Assembly (NCBI RefSeq): GCF_000380245.2 | Contig: NZ_HG428741.1 | Coordinates: 2,611,665 to 2,675,664 of the forward strand | DNA from: Bacillus massiliigorillae | GTDB lineage: Bacteria > Bacillota > Bacilli > Bacillales > DSM-1321 | Direction: 5' to 3' | DNA length: 64,000 bases | Shown here: in pieces, positions 8,866 through 17,724 of the stretch | How positions within the stretch are numbered: the first letter of the stretch is position 1 | Layout of the letters: every line of letters starts with the position of its first letter | Translations under genes and position numbers: made by a program | Notes under the pieces: model-generated | The model's database searches: none | What the model was told of the DNA's origin: nothing | Seen by the model: only the letters and a program-made list of their open reading frames with translations

Positions 8866-9285
8866 TTAATCCTTCCGAGAATCAAATGGATTATGCTGTT
8901 TTTCTTTTTCTACCTTATTACTTTTTTCTTCCGGAGAGGCTGTATTTTGAAACTGTGAAATAACTCCAGATATCGCACCTAAAGCTTGACTTAAATTCGA
9001 TACATGCTTTTGCATAGACTGAACATCAATACTCTTCAATGATTCAAAAACATTTGCAATCATATCTTTCTGTTCTTCTTCTTTTTTTACAGCTTCCACT
9101 TTTTCAACTGCCATTCCTGTTTCTCGATAACCATCCCAAACAGAATTTTGCTCACCAAGTAAGTACCAGTCTTCATAAATTTCTTGCCACGTGTATATGC
9201 CTCTTCTTACTTCTTTAACTAATGAAGGATGATTTCTAATGAATACTTTAAATTCTTCCATAGATTGTTGAGTTTTATTTGACAA
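8866..9285 (-). CDS. ylbD: YlbD family putative spore coat protein
   Basis: A 139-residue hydrophilic protein with the YlbD N-terminal block (MEEFKVFIRNHPSLVKEVRR, then WQEIYEDWYLLGE) and a charged, low-complexity C terminus. The family is described as a putative spore coat component. The TTG start is 6 bases after GAGGTGA. It is followed closely by ylbE. Confidence 0.88.
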   Translation of the reverse strand: MSNKTQQSMEEFKVFIRNHPSLVKEVRRGIYTWQEIYEDWYLLGEQNSVWDGYRETGMAVEKVEAVKKEEEQKDMIANVFESLKSIDVQSMQKHVSNLSQALGAISGVISQFQNTASPEEKSNKVEKEKQHNPFDSRKD

Positions 9286-9367
9286 ATCCCTTCACCTCTT
9301 ATTCCAACTTTCATTCCATTCCGAATTTCGCCTATTTCAACATATGAATAAAAGAATAAAATGGTGA

Positions 9368-9410
9368 AAAAAAAACATATTGCCCAAGAAATAACGGAGA
9401 GCAATATGTT
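9368..9410 (-). terminator. Terminator of ylbC
   Basis: AACATATTGC and GCAATATGTT with a 17-base loop, followed on the minus strand by a T-run (A8 at 9368-9375). Confidence 0.78.
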
Positions 9411-9415
9411 AATAT

Positions 9416-10456
9416 TTATGGTTTTTTTATAAAATTTTGAGTGTAGTATTTTTGATATACCCCAACGCCTAAGTGGGTAAATTCTTTATTTAATAACGCT
9501 TCTCGATGCCCTTTGCTATTTAACCATCCTTCAAATGCTGCAACACCATCCACATATTGAGCAGCAATATTTTCTCCAGCAAGCTCGAACTTCACATGAT
9601 CTTTCTTTAATCTATTTCCTAAATCTCCATATTGAGGTGATTCATGGGAGAAATAATTCCCCTTAAACATATCCATACTATGCTTGTAAGCTACTATTGC
9701 AGTAGCTTCATCCCACTCGACTGGGTCTAAATCAAACCTTTTGCGAATAATATTTGTTATATCAAAGATTTGCTGATCGTCACCATCCTGAATTAACTTC
9801 CATTTTTCTGCAGAAAGCACTTCTTCTTCAGGTAGTTCTCCCCTATAAACAAGTTCATAAGGCCTTTGCTTTATAAGAGTTTCCACATTCAAAAAGCGAA
9901 CACTGGAAACTTCACCAGTAAATTTATCAATATACACTTGTGCATATCCATTACCTAATTTCACTAGTGGTCTCATTCCTAAGTCTTCTTCTGAAAGCTC
10001 AAAACGATACGAATTCCCCTTCCAATCGATATCAATTGTTGTTTCAAGATTTACAGATTGAAATAATTGATCAATTGGCTGTCCAATAGCAAATGGTGCA
10101 ATGTTCAACTCTTTGCCAAGTCCATATACAGAAACAACTTGTCCATTTTCTACACCAACTTGCATATACTGCTCTGCTTGATCAGAATAAATCCACCATT
10201 CATATCCATATGGAGAAGGATCTTTTCTAGAGGGTTCACCAAATTGCTTCATAACCTCTTTACTACTCTTTCCAATTAACAGCGAAAGTCCTTCCGAAGC
10301 ATTTTGTTGCATTTGCTGTTTTTTATTTACAATTGGATTTTGTATTTGACTAGCTGATTGTTCTTTGTTTAATAATTCTTCCTCTTCATGAAAATAATAA
10401 ATACTAATAATAAAAATGAGTGTTGCTAGAAAGCACACTTTAAGAAAAATTTTCAG
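9416..10456 (-). CDS. ylbC: YlbC, membrane-anchored CAP-domain protein
   Basis: A short hydrophobic N terminus (export signal or anchor) is followed by a CAP-associated N-terminal domain (about residues 55-195, starting GKSSKEVMKQFGEPSRKDPS) and a C-terminal CAP/SCP domain (about 225-340) with HSMDMFKGNYFSHESP, GENIA and the terminal GVGVYQKYYTQNF. The role is unknown. The start is uncertain: a GTG at 10438 lacks a ribosome site, while a CTG at 10456, 9 bases after GGGAGGAG, would give MKIFLKVCFLATLIF. I report the latter; the difference is only six residues. Confidence 0.88.
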   Translation of the reverse strand: MKIFLKVCFLATLIFIISIYYFHEEEELLNKEQSASQIQNPIVNKKQQMQQNASEGLSLLIGKSSKEVMKQFGEPSRKDPSPYGYEWWIYSDQAEQYMQVGVENGQVVSVYGLGKELNIAPFAIGQPIDQLFQSVNLETTIDIDWKGNSYRFELSEEDLGMRPLVKLGNGYAQVYIDKFTGEVSSVRFLNVETLIKQRPYELVYRGELPEEEVLSAEKWKLIQDGDDQQIFDITNIIRKRFDLDPVEWDEATAIVAYKHSMDMFKGNYFSHESPQYGDLGNRLKKDHVKFELAGENIAAQYVDGVAAFEGWLNSKGHREALLNKEFTHLGVGVYQKYYTQNFIKKP

Positions 10457-10811
10457 AGATTTTCTCTCCTCCCATTATTGAAATGCTGTCAATAAATTAA
10501 TAACATTATATCATTTTGCTCTTAAGCAAGGTATATAAAACAAAGTTCATATATAAATTTATTTGGAATGCATTAATACACCTAACATACACTTGTTTTT
10601 TATTTTCAATAATCTCACACATAAGCTTTTCAATATCTTATAACAATGTTGTCACTTTTGTGAAAAACCTATTTCTTTCCATCTACTCGTTGCAAGATAC
10701 ATAGATTCATACTATTATTAAAATAGGAAAAATTATCATTCTCTTCAATATTTTAGATAATTTATTTTTTCCCCAACATTCAAAGGTGAAATCAATTAGG
10801 AGGTAATATTT
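10457..10811. other. Divergent intergenic region between ylbC and yugN
   Basis: 355 AT-rich bases without a credible gene. It contains TTTGTGAAA (10657-10665), one mismatch from the ResD-type box TTTGTGAAT, inside a TCAC-TTTT-GTGA palindrome. The AGGAGGT ribosome site of yugN is at 10798-10804. The B. subtilis CBS-domain gene ylbB is absent here. Confidence 0.5.
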
Positions 10812-11177
10812 GTGAGGTTCGAAAACACAAAAATCCAGGATTTTAAAGCCGATTTAACTCGTTTAGATGAAGTTATGGACGAGTATGGCTTAGTACGTTC
10901 TGAACAATGGGATTATGAACGTGCAAATTATGATCGTAAATTTGAATTAAAGGAAGGAGTATATTATCTTCGAGTGCAAGCATATGCTATTGAAGGTGAT
11001 GTAGGAGCACACCATGCAGTTATGCAACTTCTTACTCCACTTTTAGGTAAGCATTATTATCCGCATGGTGTTGAATATGGTAGCGCCGAGAACTTTCCTC
11101 ATACACTAATTAAACAATGTGAACAAATTCTTGAAAAAGTTAGTAATGAAATCAGCACGTTCGCCATTATTGAGTAA
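10812..11177 (+). CDS. yugN: YugN-like family protein
   Basis: A 121-residue soluble protein resembling YugN (KLELKEGVYYLRVQAYAIEG type central strands, then HHAVMQLLTPLLGKHYYPHG). The family has no established function. GTG start, 7 bases after AGGAGGT. It stands alone with a terminator-like hairpin just after its stop. In B. subtilis, yugN lies elsewhere, so this placement is group-specific. Confidence 0.82.
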   Translation: MRFENTKIQDFKADLTRLDEVMDEYGLVRSEQWDYERANYDRKFELKEGVYYLRVQAYAIEGDVGAHHAVMQLLTPLLGKHYYPHGVEYGSAENFPHTLIKQCEQILEKVSNEISTFAIIE

Positions 11178-11190
11178 TAACTACAAACAG

Positions 11191-11234
11191 GGCTATGCGA
11201 GAAGTAATTTTTAATCATTTCTTGCATAGCCTTT
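11191..11234 (+). terminator. Probable terminator of yugN
   Basis: GGCTATGC (11191-11198) pairs with GCATAGCC (11224-11231), with AGAA/TTCT inside and a short T-run after. It starts 13 bases after the yugN stop. Confidence 0.6.
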
Positions 11235-11303
11235 ATGCTTGTTATACTTCATATAAATTAGTACCAGATAAACAAGTAAAACATGGGAAATACTATGAAT
11301 ATC

Positions 11304-11332
11304 TTGTTTATCAAATACAATCCACTTATAAT
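11304..11332 (+). promoter_or_regulatory. Candidate sigma-A promoter of the AI-2E family permease gene
   Basis: TTGTTT (11304-11309), 17 bases, TATAAT (11327-11332). It lies 54 bases before the proposed ATG at 11387, which supports that start. Confidence 0.65.
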
Positions 11333-11386
11333 AAAATAGCCTTAAATCAACATCTATTAGAAGTTTGCCATATTGGAGTGGATTAC

Positions 11387-12445
11387 ATGACACGCTTTTT
11401 TACAAAGCAAAATATCATTAAACTATTAATTATACTGTTACTGATTGTTGCATGCTATTACATCCTACCAGTTTCAGTTCCATTACTAGTTGCCTTTTTT
11501 ACCTCGCTATTACTAGCACCATTAGTAAAGATGCTTCAAAACAAATTCTCCTTCAGTCAAAAATTATCTGTAATGACCGTCTTTATCGTATTCATCGCAT
11601 TTATCGGCTTTTCTTCTTATGTAATTACTACTAAAGTAGTTACAGAAGTTGCACAAATCGTTCAAAATGCACCTGAATATATGAACGAAATCAATGCTGC
11701 TTGGAACAAAATCGAGAAAGATATGGTTGATGCATCAGAACACTTACCGAAAGCCGTTACAGATGCCATTAGTAGTCAAGTTCAAACAACTCTCGACTAC
11801 ATCAGTTCAGAAATTGGAAACTTCATTACGATTGAAAACGTTACTAATTTCGTTAAAGAAATTCCTAATTATTTAGTGAGCTTTCTTGTCTTTCTAATAG
11901 CACTCTTTCTCTTCCTAATTGACCTTCCCAAAATCACAGTTGGTCTGTACAGTATGCTAAAAGAAAAAACAGCTGAAAAAGTACATTTTATGAGTTCAAG
12001 ATTATCAAGTGTAGTTTTTGGGTTTTTGAAAGCGCAATTTTTAGTTAGTATTATTATTTTTGTAGTATCACTAGCCGGTTTATTATTAATTAAACCTGAA
12101 GTTGCCGTATTTATGTCACTTGTAATTTGGGTGATTGATTTCATACCTATTATTGGCTCTATCGTAATTCTTGCGCCATGGTCTATTTTTGATTTAATTA
12201 CAGGTGATACATCTTCAGCTGCTCAGCTAGCAATATTAGCAGCTATTCTTCTAATTATTAGAAGAACAGTAGAACCAAAAGTAATGGGTGCCCACATTGG
12301 TTTGTCTCCACTTGCTACATTAATCGCCATGTATTTAGGCTTAAAAATATTAGGATTACTTGGTTTCATCATTGGACCACTTATTTTAATAGCCTTTACA
12401 GCAGCAAGAGAAGCAGACTTAATTAAAATTAACTTTAAAATATAG
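11387..12445 (+). CDS. AI-2E family transporter-like membrane protein
   Basis: A 352-residue polytopic protein of the AI-2E (PF01594, UPF0118) family, the group that includes YtvI and TqsA. It has two N-terminal membrane segments, a soluble region around residues 75-150 and five or six further segments with the family motif IDFIPIIGSIV and the end RRTVEPKVMGAHIGLSPLATL. The substrate is unknown; the family name does not prove autoinducer export. I chose the ATG at 11387, 7 bases after GGAGTGG. The longer ORF from 11195 would begin inside the yugN terminator and add 64 residues unlike the family. Confidence 0.85.
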   Translation: MTRFFTKQNIIKLLIILLLIVACYYILPVSVPLLVAFFTSLLLAPLVKMLQNKFSFSQKLSVMTVFIVFIAFIGFSSYVITTKVVTEVAQIVQNAPEYMNEINAAWNKIEKDMVDASEHLPKAVTDAISSQVQTTLDYISSEIGNFITIENVTNFVKEIPNYLVSFLVFLIALFLFLIDLPKITVGLYSMLKEKTAEKVHFMSSRLSSVVFGFLKAQFLVSIIIFVVSLAGLLLIKPEVAVFMSLVIWVIDFIPIIGSIVILAPWSIFDLITGDTSSAAQLAILAAILLIIRRTVEPKVMGAHIGLSPLATLIAMYLGLKILGLLGFIIGPLILIAFTAAREADLIKINFKI

Positions 12446-12519
12446 TCTATTAATAGAAACATATTTTGGTTGGCTAAGGTTATTCAAAAAGCCCTATTGG
12501 TCTACTAATATATAGAAAA

Positions 12520-12561
12520 GAGCTATCCGAAAGGTAATTGTAATCACCTTTCGGATAGCTC
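12520..12561. terminator. Terminator hairpin between convergent genes
   Basis: A perfect 16-bp inverted repeat (GAGCTATCCGAAAGGT and its complement) with a 10-base loop. The T-run is better on the minus strand (CTTTTCTATA). Confidence 0.75.
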
Positions 12562-12579
12562 CATTCTACTGTTTATTCC

Positions 12580-13089
12580 TTATTTCAACGTAAAACTCCA
12601 CATTAAATGAGGATGCTCTTTTTTCTTCAAATAAAATCCCAAACGTTTCAACACATCTATTTTAAAATTATCAGTATACAATACTTCTACATTCACATGT
12701 TTATACACCCCATCGAAATGAATCATGACATACTCTAAAAAAAGCTTCATCATTTCTTTATAGTATTTCTTCTCATGCTGAAATGATATAAAATATGTTT
12801 CTAAAAAAGCCGTTTCTTGTCTATCCTTCATCTTATATAGCAGAAGATCACCCATCATTTTTTTTTGCAAAATATCCGCTAGTATCCACAAATGAAAGTC
12901 CGATACTGTTTCAGTCTCTAGATCTTCAATTAATAGTGGAAGAAAGCTTAAAAATCGATTAGAAGGCCAATTATTAGGAATCTCAATGGGTGAACGGACC
13001 GCTAATTCTTTTCTAAACAAAATAATGGATTTTGCCATATCTAACGAACAATTCATGATTAAAATTTTTTCAGTTTTATAATCTTTCAA
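12580..13089 (-). CDS. GNAT-like acetyltransferase family protein
   Basis: The 169-residue protein has a GNAT-like layout: an N-terminal FRKELAVRSPIEIPNNWPS segment, a central strand (SDFHLWILADIL), a helix after YYKEMMKLFLEYVMI and the C-terminal KIDVLKRLGFYLKKKEHP, typical of the last strands of N-acyltransferases. The acetyl-CoA P-loop (Q/RxxGxG/A) is not clearly preserved, so activity is uncertain. TTG start after a G-rich ribosome site (GGGGGGAAGG). Substrate unknown. It is a single gene between terminators. Confidence 0.68.
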   Translation of the reverse strand: MKDYKTEKILIMNCSLDMAKSIILFRKELAVRSPIEIPNNWPSNRFLSFLPLLIEDLETETVSDFHLWILADILQKKMMGDLLLYKMKDRQETAFLETYFISFQHEKKYYKEMMKLFLEYVMIHFDGVYKHVNVEVLYTDNFKIDVLKRLGFYLKKKEHPHLMWSFTLK

Positions 13090-13124
13090 AACCTTCCCCC
13101 CTTCGATACAAAAAATGACCAGAC

Positions 13125-13167
13125 AAAAAAGGATGTTGCTTTATTATATTAAGCAACATCCTTTTTT
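13125..13167. terminator. Terminator after ctaM
   Basis: A perfect 17-bp stem (AAAAAAGGATGTTGCTT and its complement), 9-base loop, with A/T runs on both sides. Confidence 0.9.
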
Positions 13168-13178
13168 CATTCCTATTT

Positions 13179-13640
13179 TTAAAAACCTAATATAGCCTTA
13201 ATAACTGAAGTAGTTTCTCCACCATGATAAAAAACATAGAGTAACATATAAACCGCTACACCTGTAATGGCAGTAAAAAACCATATAATACTAGTAATTG
13301 GGCCTATTTTCCGATGTCTCTTTAAATTTCGTTTGTATCCAGACCAAAGCGTAATGATTCCCATTACTGCTCCAACTGTCGCCAAAGTGATATGGAAAAT
13401 CAAAAATATAGTGTAATAGATTTTAATATCATCAGGACCACCAAAAGCAGTGTTTCCTATAAAAATCGTTCTACTAAGATAAATGACAAAGAAGATTATC
13501 GCAAACACTGCTGCAAGCATCATTGTTTTTTGATGAGCTTCTATTTTTCTTTGCTTAATTAACACCCAGCCGATAGCTACTGTTATTGCACTTAATACAA
13601 TAAATGATGTACTAATCGTGGGTAGAATTGGTAATGACAT
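13179..13640 (-). CDS. ctaM: CtaM (YozB), DUF420 cytochrome c oxidase biogenesis protein
   Basis: A 153-residue membrane protein with four predicted membrane segments and conserved histidines (HQKTMM near 36, FHITLA near 90, the end YVFYHGGETT). This is the DUF420/YozB family. YozB was renamed CtaM in B. subtilis and acts in cytochrome c oxidase assembly; in Staphylococcus aureus a protein called CtaM is needed for the aa3 quinol oxidase. Its place directly after ctaG in this oxidase locus fits that role. ATG start. Confidence 0.85.
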   Translation of the reverse strand: MSLPILPTISTSFIVLSAITVAIGWVLIKQRKIEAHQKTMMLAAVFAIIFFVIYLSRTIFIGNTAFGGPDDIKIYYTIFLIFHITLATVGAVMGIITLWSGYKRNLKRHRKIGPITSIIWFFTAITGVAVYMLLYVFYHGGETTSVIKAILGF

Positions 13641-13757
13641 AGGCTATAAAACGTCCTCTCCTGTATGTATTCATTACTATTTTAATAAAGATTTTCATAT
13701 TTTTCAATAATTGTAACAATACCGACAATAAATATAATCCAAAAATGGAATATCCAT

Positions 13758-14672
13758 CTATTGAACAGGTTTTATCTCACTTGTTTGTAATTCAGCGGGT
13801 ATTTCATCAACTGCATGTACATTCTCTTGACGGCTCCATTGAAAGAAAATATGTGCCAAGACTACACCATAAACAATTTCCTGAATAATCTTCATGATGA
13901 TTCCACCCGTCTTCTGATCCTCAAGCAATGGCATCGTGTTAAATACTTCAGGTCCTGTAATATTTAGCCCAGATAACGTACTTGCAGGAACACATAACTC
14001 CATCGCTGTTAACCATTGAGTTGGATTAGAGAACGTACTATACATAGGTGCTTCTGCAAATATTATTAGCGCACACGCAGGTGTTAAAAGTATTCCATTT
14101 CCAAATATGTAACCGATTCTCTTAATTCCATAAAAACCTTGATACTCTTCTAATTTATTAATAATCGGCCACCACATAAAGATAGCGGTAAAAAACAATA
14201 AAATTGTATAGAGCGCATGTAAAAACATATCAGTTTTTACTGCATCAAAAATAATTGGAATATGATAGAATGAAAAAGTTCCATTAAAAACTATGAGTGC
14301 AATTAATGGCTTTGTCACGAATTGAAAAACACTTTTAATAATACGAATAGATAATATACTTCGCCAAATCCAATTAGGTACTGCCACAATTAATAATGGA
14401 GGAATTACTAAATATAGAATAGCCATTTGTGTCATATGTACGCTAAACATGATATGACCCAATAAATCTATAGGAGATCCCTTTATAATATATAGAAGCA
14501 CAAGTACTGTAATAAATAAAGCAGCTTGTGTTTTTGTCAATTTTTCACTTTTATTAGATAATCTTTCACGATAAACAGTTGCAGCAACAAAAAACAAAAT
14601 CCCAACAATCAAAATAGTTATTAAAAAAAACGGACTCCAAAGTGCTCTAAATCCAAAAATTTCAAGTGTCAT
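13758..14672 (-). CDS. ctaG: Cytochrome c oxidase assembly factor CtaG
   Basis: A 304-residue protein with seven or so membrane segments of the caa3_CtaG family. Histidines in DLLGHIMFSVHMTQMAILYL and in the C-terminal VVLAHIFFQW are candidate copper ligands. In B. subtilis, CtaG is needed for active caa3 oxidase, probably at the CuB step. It lies after ctaF but is separated from it by a hairpin with a T-tract, so its expression may be lower than that of the structural genes. Confidence 0.93.
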   Translation of the reverse strand: MTLEIFGFRALWSPFFLITILIVGILFFVAATVYRERLSNKSEKLTKTQAALFITVLVLLYIIKGSPIDLLGHIMFSVHMTQMAILYLVIPPLLIVAVPNWIWRSILSIRIIKSVFQFVTKPLIALIVFNGTFSFYHIPIIFDAVKTDMFLHALYTILLFFTAIFMWWPIINKLEEYQGFYGIKRIGYIFGNGILLTPACALIIFAEAPMYSTFSNPTQWLTAMELCVPASTLSGLNITGPEVFNTMPLLEDQKTGGIIMKIIQEIVYGVVLAHIFFQWSRQENVHAVDEIPAELQTSEIKPVQ

Positions 14673-14756
14673 ATCTTTACACCTCTTTTTTGCGAATAAT
14701 CATCATTTCTTCGAGTAACGGACAAATTACTTTCAAGTCATATCATTTAAAATAGT

Positions 14757-14825
14757 AAAAAGGTTGACCTTAGAAAGAGCTAACCCTATACGAATATAGG
14801 GTAGCCACTTATTAGTCAACCTTTT
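14757..14825 (-). terminator. Terminator-like hairpin between ctaF and ctaG
   Basis: The outer stem AAAAAGGTTGAC (14757-14768) / GTCAACCTTTT (14815-14825) encloses an inner stem ACCCTATA/TATAGGGT. On the minus strand it is followed by TTTTACTATTTT. It probably ends or attenuates transcription after the ctaCDEF genes. Confidence 0.7.
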
Positions 14826-14841
14826 CCCAAGATCTTTTCCC

Positions 14842-15177
14842 TTAAATCCAAACAATTGTAGCAAATGCAAGAATTGTTACTGCTCCGACAACTAAGCCAG
14901 AGTATAGAAACAACGCAGGCATACTATGTCCTTTGTGACTCATATGCATAAAGTAATATAATTGGAATATTACTTGAACCACAGCTAATAAAACAATGAC
15001 TGGAATAACAAACCATCTTGAAAAACCATCAAATCCTACAGCTGCAAAAGACAATAACGTTAAGAATATCATTAGTGAAAATGAAATAACTTGATGTCTC
15101 ATTTCCTCTGCACTTTTTTTGCGACGGTAGTTAATGTCTACCTTCGGGTGAGTTGAATTAACATGATTATTTTCCAT
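14842..15177 (-). CDS. ctaF: Cytochrome caa3 oxidase subunit IV (CtaF)
   Basis: A small subunit with three membrane segments (111 residues), matching the COX4/CtaF family in length and in the histidine-containing YYFMHMSHKGH loop. ATG at 15177; a GTG one codon earlier is also possible but too close to the ribosome site. It begins 3 bases after ctaE. Last of the four oxidase subunit genes. Confidence 0.93.
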   Translation of the reverse strand: MENNHVNSTHPKVDINYRRKKSAEEMRHQVISFSLMIFLTLLSFAAVGFDGFSRWFVIPVIVLLAVVQVIFQLYYFMHMSHKGHSMPALFLYSGLVVGAVTILAFATIVWI

Positions 15178-15180
15178 CAC

Positions 15181-15810
15181 TTATCCCACCATTCCCATTA
15201 AATAAACAACTGTAAAAATGAATACCCATACAACGTCGATAAAATGCCAGTATAGACTCGCTGTATAGAACTTAGGAGCATTGTATAGATTTAATCCACG
15301 TCCTGCGTTTCTAACCATCAATGTTGTAATCCAAAGCAATCCAAATGCAACGTGTGCTCCATGGAAGCCAACTAATGTATAGAATGCAGAACCAAATGCA
15401 CTACTTGTAAAAGTAAAATTATACTCATGTACATAATGATTAAATTCATAAACTTCAAGACCTAAGAACCCAAGACCTAGTAGTACAGTAACTAGTAACC
15501 ATGCTTGCATTCCTTTGAAGTTATAATTCTTCATGTGATACATCGCATAAACACTTGTTAAAGAACTTGTTAGAAGAAGCATTGTTGCTACAAATGTAAG
15601 AGGTAATGAAAATATATCTTCCGCAAGTTTATGATCCCCACTAGGTACCTTATCTTTTAATGCAAGGTAAGTCGCAAACAATGTAGAAAAGAGAACTGTT
15701 TCTCCTCCAAGAAAAAACCAGAAGCCCATAAACTTATTTTTACCTTCTAGGGTAGCTTTTTCAGGTGAAGAAGGCCACGTTGCTTCAGTATATTTTTCTT
15801 CTGCATGCAT
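15181..15810 (-). CDS. ctaE: Cytochrome caa3 oxidase subunit III (CtaE)
   Basis: A 209-residue heme-copper oxidase subunit III with about five membrane segments, including the family blocks GFWFFLGGETVLFSTLFATY, GFHGAHVAFGLLWI and the C-terminal YWHFIDVVWVFIFTVVY. It stabilises the catalytic subunit. It overlaps the ctaD stop by one base (TAATG), implying translational coupling. Confidence 0.97.
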   Translation of the reverse strand: MHAEEKYTEATWPSSPEKATLEGKNKFMGFWFFLGGETVLFSTLFATYLALKDKVPSGDHKLAEDIFSLPLTFVATMLLLTSSLTSVYAMYHMKNYNFKGMQAWLLVTVLLGLGFLGLEVYEFNHYVHEYNFTFTSSAFGSAFYTLVGFHGAHVAFGLLWITTLMVRNAGRGLNLYNAPKFYTASLYWHFIDVVWVFIFTVVYLMGMVG

Positions 15811-17687
15811 TATGCGATCCCTCCCTTTTCGTCATCATCTTTCATTAAATCTTCCTTATGAATATGATGACCTAAATCATCTTTAATAGATCGAACAAAC
15901 ATTGAACCAAGGGTAATCAATAACCCAATAATTAACACCGGTAAAGCCCAACTCTTACCTTCATCTGAGTGATACATTGCACCAAATGCTGCAACGAATA
16001 AACCGAAAGAAATCATGACAGGAATAAATGAATTGTTAGGCATATGAATGTCTCCAAGTGGTTCTGCAGGAGTCATTTCCTTCTTACCTTCCATTTTCTC
16101 TAACCAGAAAGCATCCAATCCACGTACTAATGGTAACTGTTTAAAGTTATAATGCGGTGGTGGAGAAGAAATAGCCCACTCAAGAGTACGTCCATCTCCC
16201 CAAGGATCATTACCAACTTTCTTATTCTTAATTGACGTAATAATTACGTTGTATAATAGAACAATTACACCTACAGCCATTAAGCCTGCACCGACTGTAC
16301 TAATCAAATTCATAGTATCTAAGCCTTGATTTGGCAAGAATGTGAATACACGACGTGGCATACCCATTAATCCTAAGAAATGTTGTACAAAGAATGTTAA
16401 ATGAAATCCAATTAAGAAGAACCAGAAAGTTACTTTTCCAAGAGTTTCACTTAACATCGTTCCAAACATTTTAGGCCAATAGAAGTGTGCTCCTGCAAGT
16501 AAACCCAATACAACCCCACCTACAATTACATAGTGGAAGTGGGCTACTACGAAGTAGCTATCGTGATATTGATAATCCGCTGCTGCAGTAGCATTCATAA
16601 TACCCGTTACCCCACCCATTACGAATGATGGAATAAAGGCAACTGCATACATCATTGGTACTGTAAACTTAATACTTCCGCCCCACATAGTGAAGATCCA
16701 GTTAAAGATCTTAATACCCGTCGGAACCGCAATAGCCATTGTCGCAACCGCAAAAATCGCATTGGCAATTGGCCCTAAACCAACGGTGAACATATGGTGA
16801 GCCCAAACCATGAAACCTAAGAAACCAATCAAAATTGTTGCAAATACCATCGAAGAATAACCGAATAATCTTTTTCTTGAGAATGTTGCGAAAACTTCAG
16901 AGAAAATACCGAACGCTGGTAATATTAAGATATATACTTCAGGGTGACCAAAAATCCAGAATAAATGTTCCCAAATAATTGTATTACCACCCATAGCTAC
17001 ATCAAAGAAATTGGAACCAAACATACGATCGAAAATCATGAAAAACAAACCAACTGTTAATGGAGGAAACGCAAATAAGATAAGAGCTGATACTACAAAA
17101 GTTGACCAAGTAAATAGCGGCATTCTCATAAATGTCATACCTGGTGCACGCATATTAATAATCGTTACTAGAAAGTTAATACCTCCAATTAACGTACCTG
17201 CACCAGAAATTTGTAGACCAAGTGCATAAAAATCAATTCCATGCCCTTCAGAAGCTAAAGATAGTGACGCATATGATGTCCAACCTGCCGCTGGGACTTC
17301 TCCTATAAACCAAGATAAGTTTAAGAAAATTCCACCGAATAAAAACAACCAAAAACCTAATGAATTCAAAAAAGGAAACGCAACATCACGAGCTCCTATT
17401 TGAAGTGGTACTGCAGCATTCATAAAAGCAAATACTAACGGCATCGCTGCCAAAAAGATCATTGTAGTACCATGCATCGTCATTAATTCATTAAACAAAC
17501 CAGCACTGACAAAGTCATTGTTCGGAACAGCTAACTGAATACGCATGAACATCGCTTCAATACCGCCAATTACGAAGAATAATCCACCAGCAATTAAGTA
17601 CAGAATAGCGATTTTTTTATGGTCTACAGTTGTTATGTAGTCCCAAATAAATGGACCTATCCCCTTTTTTCGAGCGTAAGTACTCAC
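15810..17687 (-). CDS. ctaD: Cytochrome caa3 oxidase subunit I (CtaD)
   Basis: The catalytic subunit of the terminal oxidase reduces O2 to water while pumping protons. The 625-residue protein has the canonical ligands: His72 (MHGT) and His385 for heme a, His383 for heme a3, and His248, His297 and His298 for CuB, with Tyr252 in GHPEVY for the His-Tyr cross-link. A hydrophilic C-terminal extension follows. It lies between ctaC and ctaE. Confidence 0.98.
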   Translation of the reverse strand: MSTYARKKGIGPFIWDYITTVDHKKIAILYLIAGGLFFVIGGIEAMFMRIQLAVPNNDFVSAGLFNELMTMHGTTMIFLAAMPLVFAFMNAAVPLQIGARDVAFPFLNSLGFWLFLFGGIFLNLSWFIGEVPAAGWTSYASLSLASEGHGIDFYALGLQISGAGTLIGGINFLVTIINMRAPGMTFMRMPLFTWSTFVVSALILFAFPPLTVGLFFMIFDRMFGSNFFDVAMGGNTIIWEHLFWIFGHPEVYILILPAFGIFSEVFATFSRKRLFGYSSMVFATILIGFLGFMVWAHHMFTVGLGPIANAIFAVATMAIAVPTGIKIFNWIFTMWGGSIKFTVPMMYAVAFIPSFVMGGVTGIMNATAAADYQYHDSYFVVAHFHYVIVGGVVLGLLAGAHFYWPKMFGTMLSETLGKVTFWFFLIGFHLTFFVQHFLGLMGMPRRVFTFLPNQGLDTMNLISTVGAGLMAVGVIVLLYNVIITSIKNKKVGNDPWGDGRTLEWAISSPPPHYNFKQLPLVRGLDAFWLEKMEGKKEMTPAEPLGDIHMPNNSFIPVMISFGLFVAAFGAMYHSDEGKSWALPVLIIGLLITLGSMFVRSIKDDLGHHIHKEDLMKDDDEKGGIA

Positions 17688-17724
17688 GATTCTACCTCCC
17701 TATGAATCAATTAAATCCCCTGTC

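Noticed and set aside
10516..10704. 62-codon ORF upstream of yugN
   Set aside because: No ribosome site and low-complexity composition; sits in a divergent promoter region.
11195..11386. 64-residue N-terminal extension of the AI-2E family permease
   Set aside because: It begins inside the yugN terminator stem, lacks a ribosome site, and the family N terminus, promoter and ribosome site all point to the ATG at 11387.
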